Source: Bacillus_AB infantis_B (GTDB taxonomy: Bacteria > Bacillota > Bacilli > Bacillales > Cytobacillaceae). From it: DNA of 64,000 nucleotides. Position 1 is the first letter of the stretch; each line of letters opens with the position of its first letter. The notes beneath the pieces were generated by a model. The model was not told the DNA's origin. It saw only the letters and a program-made list of their open reading frames with translations, and did no database searches. Shown in pieces: positions 34,522 to 41,502 of this stretch. Both the position numbers and the translations under genes were made by a program. The stretch spans positions 62,001 through 126,000 of the forward strand of contig NZ_VTER01000012.1 in assembly GCF_008180445.1 (NCBI RefSeq), written 5' to 3'.

Positions 34522-35244
34522 TTATTTATCCCCGCTTTTTCTTTTTTCTTTTTCTGCCCGGTAAAATTCGTGGAACATTTTCATGAGCGCCCGCTTCTCA
34601 ATCCTGGATACATAGCTCCTCGAAATCCCGAGCTCCTTGGCAATTTCCCTCTGGGTCTTTTCTTTTTTTAAATCAAGCCCGAATCTGCCGATGATGACTT
34701 CTTTCTCCCGGTCATCCAGCACATCAATATACTCCTTAACCTTCTCCAGTTCCATATTCAGCTGAATCGTGTTAATAACATCCTCTGACTCAGACTTCAG
34801 CACATCAATCAGGGAGATTTCATTTCCTTCTTTATCCTGGCCGATCGGATCATGGAGAGAAACATCCTTCTTTGTTTTCTTAAGGGCCCTGAGATGCATG
34901 AGGATTTCATTTTCGATACAGCGTGCGGCATAGGTTGCAAGCTTTGTGCCTTTCCCTTCCGAATAGCTTTCGATCGCCTTGATCAGGCCGATGGTGCCTA
35001 TAGAAATGAGATCTTCTGAATCCTCTCCCGTGTTTTCAAATTTTTTCACAATATGCGCCACAAGCCGCAGATTATGTTCAATCAGCATATTGCGTGCATG
35101 GGCATCGCCTTCCGCCATTAGCCGCAGATACTTTCTCTCGTCGGCAGCTGAGAGCGGCTGGGGAAAAGCATTGTTTTTTACATAAGAGACAAGGAAAAAA
35201 ATCTCCTTTACCAAATAGCCAAGTGCTGTTGCAATTCCTGACAT
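34522..35244 (-). CDS. sigK: RNA polymerase sporulation sigma factor SigK (pro-sigma-K)
   Basis: 240 residues. The hydrophobic pro-sequence (1-20, MSGIATALGYLVKEIFFLVS) is removed by SpoIVFB. Region 2 (DLISIGTIGLIKAIESYSEGKGTKLATYAARCIENEILMHLR in outline) and region 4 (REIAKELGISRSYVSRIEKRALMKM) follow. It directs late mother-cell transcription. In B. subtilis this gene is split by the skin element; here the frame is continuous, so no rearrangement is needed. ATG 35244 with GGGGGTG upstream. Confidence 0.97.
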   Translation of the reverse strand: MSGIATALGYLVKEIFFLVSYVKNNAFPQPLSAADERKYLRLMAEGDAHARNMLIEHNLRLVAHIVKKFENTGEDSEDLISIGTIGLIKAIESYSEGKGTKLATYAARCIENEILMHLRALKKTKKDVSLHDPIGQDKEGNEISLIDVLKSESEDVINTIQLNMELEKVKEYIDVLDDREKEVIIGRFGLDLKKEKTQREIAKELGISRSYVSRIEKRALMKMFHEFYRAEKEKRKSGDK

Positions 35245-35437
35245 AAATGCACCCCCGCTTTCTAGGACTATTGCCTATAACTAATTCCTATGAAAGCGCA
35301 AGCCATGTTTTGTCTGTCCCACATATATTTTTCCAAACAATCATGCCGGGCAGTGCTGCCCGGCCAGCTGTACAGCATTAGACAAAACAGCTTAATCTCT
35401 ATAAAATATAAGGACATGATATGAAAGAGGTTAAGTT

Positions 35438-35602
35438 ATGTCACCGCAAAAATTAATCATTTTACTGGTTCTTATCATAGTCTTATTATCAACCGCAGCG
35501 GAGTTTATCTTTGAAGGGATTTCTGCGAGGGGGCTGTTTCTGCTGGCAGCGACGGCCGGATTGACGTTTTATCTGTGGAAGCGTCCGGAGAGAGAGAAAT
35601 AA
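35438..35602 (+). CDS. Hypothetical small membrane protein
   Basis: 54 residues: MSPQKLIILLVLIIVLLSTA, then EFIFEG, a second hydrophobic stretch (GLFLLAATAGLTFYLW) and a charged end KRPEREK. Two helices are predicted by eye. AAAGAGG lies seven bases upstream of ATG 35438. It is divergent from sigK and immediately precedes the 52-bp tandem repeats. Not recognised. Confidence 0.55.
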   Translation: MSPQKLIILLVLIIVLLSTAAEFIFEGISARGLFLLAATAGLTFYLWKRPEREK

Positions 35603-35630
35603 GGTTAAGCGGGGATTTTTTCCGGATGAA

Positions 35631-35985
35631 GCAGAATATTGGTTCTTGCCCACTCCGCTGGAACCACTATTTTCGAATTAAAGCAGAATAGTGGTTCGAC
35701 CTCACTCCGCTGGAACCACTATTTTCGAATTAAAGCAGAATAGTGGTCCTACCTCACTCCGCTGGAACCACTATTTCCGAATTTAAGCAAAATTGTGGTC
35801 CTACCTCACTCCGCTGGAACCACTATTTCCGAATTAAGGCAGAATAGTGGTCCTACCTCACTCCGCTGAAACCACTATTTCCGAATTAAGGCAGAATAGT
35901 GGTCCTACCTCACTCTGCTGAATCCGCTATTTCCGGAATAAAGCAAAATTGTAATCCCGGCTCACAATTCCCAATTCTCTGCTCA
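35631..35985. repeat. 52-bp tandem repeat, six full units plus a partial seventh
   Basis: Units start at 35631, 35683, 35735, 35787, 35839, 35891 and 35943, an exact 52-bp step. Most units contain AATAGTGGT and ACCACTATT (nine-base inverted arms), so each can form a hairpin or cruciform. The central part CACTCCGCTG is nearly constant and the last units diverge. It lies between a small membrane protein gene and a terminator, with no coding. Confidence 0.95.
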
Positions 35986-36036
35986 AAAAAAAGCACAAGC
36001 AGGTCCCAGGGTTACCCCCCAGTCCCGCTTGTGCTT
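35984..36036 (-). terminator. Strong terminator after the 25-residue ORF
   Basis: AGCACAAGC (35992-36000) / GCTTGTGCT (36027-36035), followed on the minus strand by eight T. It supports a real minus-strand transcript ending here. Confidence 0.88.
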
Positions 36037-36044
36037 CTTTTCTG

Positions 36045-36122
36045 TCACTCCGCCCCTACCTCGGCTGAGATGATCAGGCCGGCTGCACAGCAGACTACCA
36101 ATCCCATTACAATCATGAACAT
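36045..36122 (-). CDS. Possible 25-residue hydrophobic micro-protein
   Basis: MFMIVMGLVVCCAAGLIISA plus EVGAE. A single hydrophobic helix with two adjacent cysteines. GGGAG lies eight bases upstream of ATG 36122, and a strong terminator follows 9 bp after the stop. Translation is plausible but unproven. It belongs to a row of tiny minus-strand ORFs with yrzI. Confidence 0.45.
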   Translation of the reverse strand: MFMIVMGLVVCCAAGLIISAEVGAE

Positions 36123-36209
36123 GGTCAGCACTCCCTATGATTTGTCATTTCCTGACTTGAATGTACCATATGGAAGCTTCATGACAGCGCCCTTGTTGTG
36201 AAAGTTTTG

Positions 36210-36278
36210 TTAACCTTGTTTTTTGGCGGCCTTTTTCCTAAACGGCAGTGTCAGCAGCAATACGTTCAAAAGCATCAT
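36210..36278 (-). CDS. Possible 22-residue micro-protein
   Basis: MMLLNVLLLTLPFRKKAAKK then QG. A short hydrophobic head and basic tail; its head resembles the start of the neighbouring YrzI-like protein (hydrophobic stretch then RK). GGGAGG lies directly upstream of ATG 36278, with a second ATG next to it. Could be a truncated YrzI paralog. Translation is unproven. Confidence 0.4.
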   Translation of the reverse strand: MMLLNVLLLTLPFRKKAAKKQG

Positions 36279-36401
36279 TCATTCCTCCCAACCGAACAGT
36301 TAGGTGGAGTCCTTCTCCACCCAAAAGATTGCTTGACGGCCCTGCATTAAATAAATCATCTAAAATTCCACCTTTCGCGAAGTATTTTTTTTCATTACAG
36401 A

Positions 36402-36545
36402 TTAAAATGGACGGTACATTGAATATTGGCGATCTTTGTTTTGGTCATGGATCTTTTTGGCTTGCTCCTGCATCATAATTTCTTCTGCAGTCATCGTTCG
36501 CTTTCTGATCGTAATGGATAAAAATAAAATATTGAGTGTCATCAT
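36402..36545 (-). CDS. yrzI: YrzI family small protein
   Basis: 47 residues: MMTLNILFLSITIRKRTMTA, then EEIMMQEQAKKIHD and a C-terminal SMYRPF. The hydrophobic beta-like start, the TIRKR turn and the EEI helix fit the small Bacillus YrzI family (sometimes multi-copy). GGGAGGTGAGAC precedes ATG 36545; the second ATG could also be used. Close to yrhC, as expected in Bacillus. Tandem terminators lie just upstream, so it needs its own promoter. Confidence 0.7.
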   Translation of the reverse strand: MMTLNILFLSITIRKRTMTAEEIMMQEQAKKIHDQNKDRQYSMYRPF

Positions 36546-36579
36546 GTCTCACCTCCCTTGTCATATCCTGCGGGCACGC

Positions 36580-36660
36580 AAAAAGGCCGCAGAGGACTAT
36601 CCCCTGCGGCCTTCGAATGGACATAAAAAGCCGCAGGGCACGATTCACCCTGCGGCACGG
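36580..36660 (-). terminator. Two tandem similar terminators
   Basis: GGCCGCAG (36585-36592) / CTGCGGCC (36604-36611), and GCCGCAGGG (36630-36638) / CCCTGCGGC (36648-36656). Each is followed on the minus strand by TTTTT. They share a CCGCAG core. They end transcription after the 25-residue ORF at 36689-36766. Confidence 0.85.
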
Positions 36661-36688
36661 ATATGCTAATTAATGCTATGCATTGAAA

Positions 36689-36766
36689 TTAAGCGTTCCA
36701 TTCCTTAAAGGCTGAATACGTGTTAAATTTAGTTGTTTTTGATTTCATCACAATTACATTGATCAT
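36689..36766 (-). CDS. Possible 25-residue micro-protein
   Basis: MINVIVMKSKTTKFNTYSAF then KEWNA. A strong AAAAGGAGG site nine bases before ATG 36766 and a double terminator after it make a translated short transcript likely. The sequence is not recognised. A leader peptide is possible, although no gene follows before the terminators. Confidence 0.5.
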   Translation of the reverse strand: MINVIVMKSKTTKFNTYSAFKEWNA

Positions 36767-36947
36767 TTCGTTCAGCCTCCTTTTCTAGAAATATTCGCTT
36801 ACATTGGTAAGTATATCCACTTTTAATCCATTTGTAAACCTAAAATCTGCCTATTTTTCAATTTTTATTTTATTTCTTATCAGGCAGCTGTATAAAAGTT
36901 TGGAAAATAGCCGCTGGAATGGATCATGCCAATTTTTAAAAAGAAGG

Positions 36948-37030
36948 CTTTGTTAAACATTGTTGTTGATTTTGGGCTCATTTCAGCTGTGCTGAAATGA
37001 GCCCAAAATCAACAAGCTATACTAACACAG
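36948..37030. repeat. Palindromic repeat, family 2, copy 2 (25-bp perfect arms)
   Basis: Left arm 36963-36987 and right arm 36991-37015 are exact reverse complements of 25 bases around TGT. Outside the arms, GCTTTGTTAAA and TAACACAGC give further imperfect terminal repeats. Reverse-complemented, its start GCTGTGTTAGTATA and core GATTTTGGGCTCATT match the copy at 28845. This and the yrhC terminator are all that the ~320 bp between 36767 and 37084 hold. Confidence 0.85.
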
Positions 37031-37036
37031 CAAATA

Positions 37037-37072
37037 GAACAGGGTTCAGAGCATATCGCCCCGAACCCTGCT
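37037..37072 (-). terminator. Terminator-like hairpin after yrhC
   Basis: CAGGGTTC (37040-37047) / GAACCCTG (37063-37070), with a T-rich tail on the minus strand. Confidence 0.65.
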
Positions 37073-37084
37073 ATCTATAAATCT

Positions 37085-37345
37085 TTATTTTTTCATCAAA
37101 AATTCTTCGCCTTCATCCATCTCGCTGAGCCTGCTGCGCAGCTTTTTGGAAACAGAGAAGAAATATATAGAACCAAGCAGAAACACCATTGAAGCAGCAG
37201 CCATGATATTAAGGCTGAAAGCTTCCTTCGCTTCCTGCGGAATGATCACACCCAAATAGAAAAACGCGCCGACTGCCAGTAAAGCAATTGCAAACCTCTT
37301 ATAATCTGTCATTTTCTGATAAAGCTGTTTTGCTTGGGTTTTCAA
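37085..37345 (-). CDS. yrhC: YrhC family membrane protein
   Basis: 86 residues with two hydrophobic helices (about 18-36, FAIALLAVGAFFYLGVIIP, and 45-64, IMAAASMVFLLGSIYFFSV) and basic/acidic ends. It matches YrhC, found after mccB in Bacillus. TTG 37345 is preferred since AGGTGA lies five bases before it; the GTG at 37354 is inside that site. A terminator separates it from mccB, so co-transcription would be by readthrough. Function unknown. Confidence 0.8.
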   Translation of the reverse strand: MKTQAKQLYQKMTDYKRFAIALLAVGAFFYLGVIIPQEAKEAFSLNIMAAASMVFLLGSIYFFSVSKKLRSRLSEMDEGEEFLMKK

Positions 37346-37434
37346 TGCGTTCACCTACTTTTCTAAGCTATGCATCTACCATAACATAGTTCTGGCAGCT
37401 ATTCGATGTAAATATCTGTTAAATCACTGTCTGA

Positions 37435-37463
37435 TAAAAAGGAGAGCCCTCTTAAGGCTCTCC
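37435..37463 (-). terminator. Terminator after mccB
   Basis: GGAGAGCC (37441-37448) / GGCTCTCC (37456-37463), followed on the minus strand by TTTTT. Confidence 0.88.
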
Positions 37464-37469
37464 GCTGTT

Positions 37470-38606
37470 TTACTTTTCCAGTGCGTTTTTCAAGTCTTCA
37501 ATCAGGTCTTCACTATCTTCAAGTCCGACAGAAATACGCACAAGCCCGTCTGTTATGCCTAGTTCAGCACGGCGCTCCGCAGGGATGGATGCATGCGTCA
37601 TCCTGGCCGGCACTGAAATCAGGCTTTCTACTGCCCCTAGGCTCTCTGCCAGGGTAAAGTACTTTACCTTGCTGAGGAGCCTGTCGGCATTCTCTTCGCT
37701 GCCGACATCAAATGATACCATGCCGCCAAAGCCCTGCGCCTGTTTTTTGGCCACATCATGGTTTGGATGCGATTCAATGCCAGGATAGTAAACCTTGCTT
37801 ACAGCAGGGTGTTTCTGCAGGAATCCAACAATTGCTTTTGTGTTTTCTTCTGTTTCTTCCATGCGCACCCCAAGTGTCTTGATCCCGCGCATCAGCAGCC
37901 AGCTGTCCTGCGGGCCGAGCACCCCTCCTGTGGAGTTCTGGACAAAATGCAGATCTTCTGCCAGCTTGCTGCTGTTAACGACTACAAGGCCGGCTACTAC
38001 GTCACTGTGGCCGCCGATATATTTGGTGGCGCTGTGAAGGACAATATCCGCCCCAAGACTGATCGGTGTCTGCCAGTATGGAGTTGAGAATGTATTATCG
38101 ACGATGGTCAGCAGGCCATGCTTCTTTGCAGCTGCTGCAGCCCCTTCAATGTCTGTGATTTTAAGAAGAGGGTTTGTCGGCGTTTCAAGATAGACAGCCT
38201 TTGTATTGGGCTTGATTTCAGCTTCAATGTTGTCAAGATTGCTTGTATCTACAAATGATGACTCTATCCCAAAACGGTTAAGTACTTTGGACATAACGCG
38301 GTAGGTGCCTCCGTATACGTCATCTGTCATGATGACATGGTCACCGCTGTCGAACAGCATCATAACGGCTGTAATGGCTGCCATGCCGGAACCGAAGGCA
38401 AATCCTGCCTCGCCTCCTTCAAGGTCCTTGATCAGCTCTTCAAGCGCATGCCTTGTCGGGTTTCCTGTCCTGGAATATTCAAAGCCTTTATGTCCGCCGA
38501 CACCTTCCTGCTTATACGTGCTGACCTGATATATTGGAATATTGACGGCCCCAGTATGCGGGTCTCCTGCAATACCGCCATGTATGAGTTTTGTTTTTCT
38601 TTTCAT
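37470..38606 (-). CDS. mccB: Cystathionine gamma-lyase / homocysteine gamma-lyase MccB
   Basis: 378 residues, PLP-dependent Cys/Met metabolism family. The PLP lysine is in HSATKYIGGHSDV near residue 196, and the phosphate-binding YSRTGNPTR and FGSGMAAI lie near 45-75. It splits cystathionine to cysteine, ammonia and 2-oxobutyrate in the reverse transsulfuration route. It begins 1 bp after mccA, so the two are co-translated. Distinguished from MetC/MetB mainly by operon context. Confidence 0.94.
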   Translation of the reverse strand: MKRKTKLIHGGIAGDPHTGAVNIPIYQVSTYKQEGVGGHKGFEYSRTGNPTRHALEELIKDLEGGEAGFAFGSGMAAITAVMMLFDSGDHVIMTDDVYGGTYRVMSKVLNRFGIESSFVDTSNLDNIEAEIKPNTKAVYLETPTNPLLKITDIEGAAAAAKKHGLLTIVDNTFSTPYWQTPISLGADIVLHSATKYIGGHSDVVAGLVVVNSSKLAEDLHFVQNSTGGVLGPQDSWLLMRGIKTLGVRMEETEENTKAIVGFLQKHPAVSKVYYPGIESHPNHDVAKKQAQGFGGMVSFDVGSEENADRLLSKVKYFTLAESLGAVESLISVPARMTHASIPAERRAELGITDGLVRISVGLEDSEDLIEDLKNALEK

Positions 38607-38607
38607 A

Positions 38608-39531
38608 TTAAATGCCTCCTTCGTAAATCTTCTTGCTCAAATAGCGTTCACTGCTGTCAGGGAATATCATGACGATATTCGTTCCCGGCCCCGCATCCCG
38701 TGCTTCGGCCAGCGCTGCATGGAGGGCTGCGCCTGAAGAGCTGCCGACCAGGAGACCTTCTTTTTCTGCCGCCTCCTTTACACGCCTGAATGCATCTTCA
38801 TCAAGGACAGTATGGATGCTGCTGAAATAGGCTTCATCCATATAATCCGGCAGAAATTCCATGCCGATGCCCTCCGTTTTATGCGGTCCTGATTCCCCGC
38901 CGTTCAAAATAGATCCCTCGGGCTCCACAATGACGGTTTTGATATCAGGATTTTGTTCTCTTAAGTATCTTGCCGTTCCCATGAAAGTTCCGCCAGTGCC
39001 TGCTCCTGCCACAAATATATCAACATCGCCGGCCATCTGCTCCCACATCTCGGGGCCAAGTGTCTTATAGTAGGTTTCAGGGTTGGCCGGATTGCCAAAC
39101 TGCCTTGGACAGTAGGAGCCCGGAATTTCCTTCAATAGTTCATCAGCCTTTGCGATTGCGCCTTTCATACCGAGCTCAGTCGGGGTGTTGATGACCTCAG
39201 CTCCCAGAGCCCGCATCAAGTCCTGCTTTTCCAGGCTGAATTTTTCAGGCACGACTACTTTTACGCTGATGCCTTTATTCAGGGCTGCCAATGCAAGGCC
39301 TATGCCGGTGTTGCCTGCTGTAGGTTCAATCACCGTACCGCCTTTTTGCAGCTTTCCGCTTTCAAATGCTTCATTCAGAAGCTCCATCCCGAGACGGTCC
39401 TTCACACTGCCTCCAGGATTCATGAACTCCAGCTTGGCAAACAGCCTGACTCCTTCAGGCACATCGAAATGCTGAAGCTCTATGATCGGTGTATTTCCGA
39501 TAAGCTCATGGACACTTTTAAAAACTTTCAA
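38608..39531 (-). CDS. mccA: O-acetylserine-dependent cystathionine beta-synthase MccA
   Basis: 307 residues, cysteine synthase fold. The PLP lysine is in NPGGSVKDRLGMEL near residue 42, and the phosphate-binding loop is in AGTGGTFMGTARYL near 172. IEPTAGNTGIGLALAA is typical. It condenses homocysteine with O-acetylserine to cystathionine. The MccA call over CysK rests on the mtnN-mccA-mccB operon. Complete. Confidence 0.93.
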   Translation of the reverse strand: MKVFKSVHELIGNTPIIELQHFDVPEGVRLFAKLEFMNPGGSVKDRLGMELLNEAFESGKLQKGGTVIEPTAGNTGIGLALAALNKGISVKVVVPEKFSLEKQDLMRALGAEVINTPTELGMKGAIAKADELLKEIPGSYCPRQFGNPANPETYYKTLGPEMWEQMAGDVDIFVAGAGTGGTFMGTARYLREQNPDIKTVIVEPEGSILNGGESGPHKTEGIGMEFLPDYMDEAYFSSIHTVLDEDAFRRVKEAAEKEGLLVGSSSGAALHAALAEARDAGPGTNIVMIFPDSSERYLSKKIYEGGI

Positions 39532-39560
39532 AGAGTCTCTCTCCCTTTTTTTCGCCTTCC

Positions 39561-40265
39561 TTATGCTTTCTCTTTAAGCGAAGAAACGATTTTCATAACG
39601 AGATTTGCCGAATGCAGGGCCGCTTTCTCCAGGAACTGGTCGAAAGAAACATCTGATTCCTTGCCGGCTATATCTGATAAAGAACGGATGACCACAAATG
39701 GGGTTCCGAATTGGTGTGAAACCTGTGCAATTGCTGCGGCCTCCATTTCGACAGCCTGCAGGTCCGTAAATTTCGTCCTGATTGCTTCTACGCGCTCATG
39801 ATCACTCATAAAGGAATCGCCAGTAGCAATCAGGCCCCTTACAGTTTGTATATCGCTGATTTCGCTGGCACAGTCCTCGGCGATCCTGATAAGATCCTGA
39901 TCTGCCTCGAATGCTGCAGGCAGCTGGGGCACCTGTCCGTATTCGTAGCCGAACGCCGTAACATCGACATCATGGTGGCGGACTTCCGTGGAAATGACCA
40001 CATCTCCGACATTAAGCTCAGGATTGAAGCCGCCGGCTGATCCTGTATTGATAATATAGTCGGGCTTGAAGCGTTCGAGAAGAATGGCACTGGACATTGC
40101 CGCATTTACTTTGCCGATCCCGGAGCGAAGGAGGATCACTTCGGCTCCATCCATTTTTCCTGAAGTGAATTCACAGCCGGCAATCGTTTCTGCTGCTGCC
40201 TCTGAAATACTTTCCCTTAATAGAGTCACTTCTTCTTCCATTGCTCCAATGATTGCTATTTTCAT
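39561..40265 (-). CDS. mtnN: 5'-methylthioadenosine/S-adenosylhomocysteine nucleosidase
   Basis: 234 residues of the PNP/UDP phosphorylase family. Signature stretches: MKIAIIGAMEEEVTLL, NTGSAGGFNPELNVGDVVIS, and the catalytic Asp in VIRSLSDIAGKE near residue 202. It removes adenine from SAH and MTA, giving S-ribosylhomocysteine for cysteine recycling. Second gene after yrrT. Complete. Confidence 0.96.
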   Translation of the reverse strand: MKIAIIGAMEEEVTLLRESISEAAAETIAGCEFTSGKMDGAEVILLRSGIGKVNAAMSSAILLERFKPDYIINTGSAGGFNPELNVGDVVISTEVRHHDVDVTAFGYEYGQVPQLPAAFEADQDLIRIAEDCASEISDIQTVRGLIATGDSFMSDHERVEAIRTKFTDLQAVEMEAAAIAQVSHQFGTPFVVIRSLSDIAGKESDVSFDQFLEKAALHSANLVMKIVSSLKEKA

Positions 40266-40280
40266 GATAGAACCTCTTCC

Positions 40281-40919
40281 TTAAATTTTTTCACCTTCCA
40301 TCAGCCAGACAAAGTCATTGCAGCGGGAAAAACTTGCCTTAAAACCATTCTGTTCCAATATCCCTCTAAGGACCGGGATGGTTGTGTAATATTCACGCTG
40401 CAGATCCTCTGCCAGATTGTGGAAGCCTTGTTCTTCTGCATCTGATATCGCTTTCTTATAGGCTTCTTCAGACTCATACATTGTATCCGCAAAAACTATT
40501 TTACCACCTATCGCAAGCAGGTGGCTATATGATGCAACCGCTTCGTTCTTTTCTGCATCGGTCAAATGGTGGAAAGCATAAGTAGACACAATCGTATTGA
40601 CCGGATCCTTATCAGGATAGGACAGGAAATCTCCCTCTACGATAGACGCCCGCTCCCCAAGCTTTTCCCCCGCAATCTTCCTCATGGCAGGAGAAGGCTC
40701 AGCGCCAGTTACCCGGAGCCCTTTTTCCAGGAGCTTTGCCGTCAGATTGCCAGTCCCCGGGCCGAACTCCAGTACATGGCCCGATGCGCGGCCGGCTACT
40801 GCATCCAGGATCCCTTCATAATTTCTGAAAACCTCTTTATATTCAAGATCATGTCCGGTCACACTGTCATCGTATGAATCCGCCCATTGTTCAAACAGCT
40901 CAATAAATTCTTTCCCCAT
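40281..40919 (-). CDS. yrrT: SAM-dependent methyltransferase YrrT
   Basis: 212 residues. Class I methyltransferase with motif I VLEFGPGTGNLTAKLLEKGLRVTGAEPS in outline near residue 48. Opening MGKEFIELFEQWADSYDDSV is typical of YrrT. First gene of the methionine-to-cysteine operon; the substrate is unknown. ATG 40919 with AGGAG eight bases upstream beats the GTG at 40928. A 27-bp dyad that may bind CymR lies 19 bp upstream. Confidence 0.9.
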   Translation of the reverse strand: MGKEFIELFEQWADSYDDSVTGHDLEYKEVFRNYEGILDAVAGRASGHVLEFGPGTGNLTAKLLEKGLRVTGAEPSPAMRKIAGEKLGERASIVEGDFLSYPDKDPVNTIVSTYAFHHLTDAEKNEAVASYSHLLAIGGKIVFADTMYESEEAYKKAISDAEEQGFHNLAEDLQREYYTTIPVLRGILEQNGFKASFSRCNDFVWLMEGEKI

Positions 40920-40938
40920 TTTTTTCACTCCTGTTTTT

Positions 40939-40965
40939 GTATACTCACAAATCCTATAAGTATAC
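40939..40965 (-). promoter_or_regulatory. Candidate CymR operator upstream of yrrT
   Basis: A 27-bp dyad with perfect ends GTATACT / AGTATAC; on the minus strand the centre reads TATAGGATTT, similar to the ATAGGAATT part of known CymR sites. It overlaps the likely -10 region. CymR is encoded at 62555-62974. Assigned by pattern and context only. Confidence 0.5.
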
Positions 40966-41135
40966 TATGAATTAAAAAGTGACTTGTTCTCAATTTATCA
41001 CAGACTATTTTTTAATTCAACAGAAATCATCCAAGAAATTTCTGCACAATCCAGTCTCAAAACCGGGCCGGGTTGTACAAAATCTGCAGAACTTCCTGTA
41101 AAATAAGGAGGACAAAGCATGAAGGGAAGATTCTC

Positions 41136-41345
41136 ATGAACTTTCAATTTGATATGATTGAAGATAAGGTTGAATTTTTTGAGGCGCAGAATTTAAAGGA
41201 CCTGGAGAAGAAAATAAACGATCAGATTGAAGTAAACAAAGCTATCCTGCTGACTGTCCACCATGTCTCCCATAGAATGCATGTGGATGAGAACGGAAGG
41301 ACTTACTTTACTGCAGTCGTTCTCTTTAAATCTAAACATAAATAA
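41136..41345 (+). CDS. yrzA: DUF2536 family protein YrzA
   Basis: 69 residues: MNFQFDMIEDKVEFFEAQNL and an end GRTYFTAVVLFKSKHK; a small soluble alpha/beta protein matching YrzA, located next to yrrT in Bacillus. GAAGGGAAG lies upstream of ATG 41136; the 21-codon upstream extension has no site. It is divergent from yrrT and ends at a strong terminator. Function unknown. Confidence 0.82.
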   Translation: MNFQFDMIEDKVEFFEAQNLKDLEKKINDQIEVNKAILLTVHHVSHRMHVDENGRTYFTAVVLFKSKHK

Positions 41346-41347
41346 AA

Positions 41348-41395
41348 ACCGGCCCGCCGGCAATCTGTTTATACAGATCATCCGGCGGGCCGGTT
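41348..41395 (+). terminator. Strong hairpin after yrzA
   Basis: ACCGGCCCGCCGG pairs with CCGGCGGGCCGGT around an AT-rich inner stem (ATCTG/CAGAT), followed by TTCTACTTT. It likely terminates yrzA. Confidence 0.8.
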
Positions 41396-41403
41396 CTACT
41401 TTA

Positions 41404-41467
41404 GGCTGTTTTCGTATAGTTTGCTGCTTTCGGAAAAAGACTTTCTCTTTGAAAAAAGAGAGCAGCC
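41404..41467. repeat. Possible small repeat with GGCTG/CAGCC ends
   Basis: GGCTG (41404-41408) and CAGCC (41463-41467) flank a stretch with an inner hairpin TCTCTTT-GAAA-AAAGAGA. It resembles a dispersed Bacillus foldback unit, but only one copy is seen here. Confidence 0.4.
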
Positions 41468-41502
41468 CTTTTCTTATCATGATATTTCATTAGTGCCTTA
41501 TT

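Noticed and set aside
35346..35363. Palindrome CCGGGCAGTGCTGCCCGG upstream of sigK
   Set aside because: Short and without T-run or known operator similarity; it may be a chance dyad.
35631..35985. CRISPR array
   Set aside because: The 52-bp unit repeats as a whole without variable spacers between constant repeats, and no cas genes are near.
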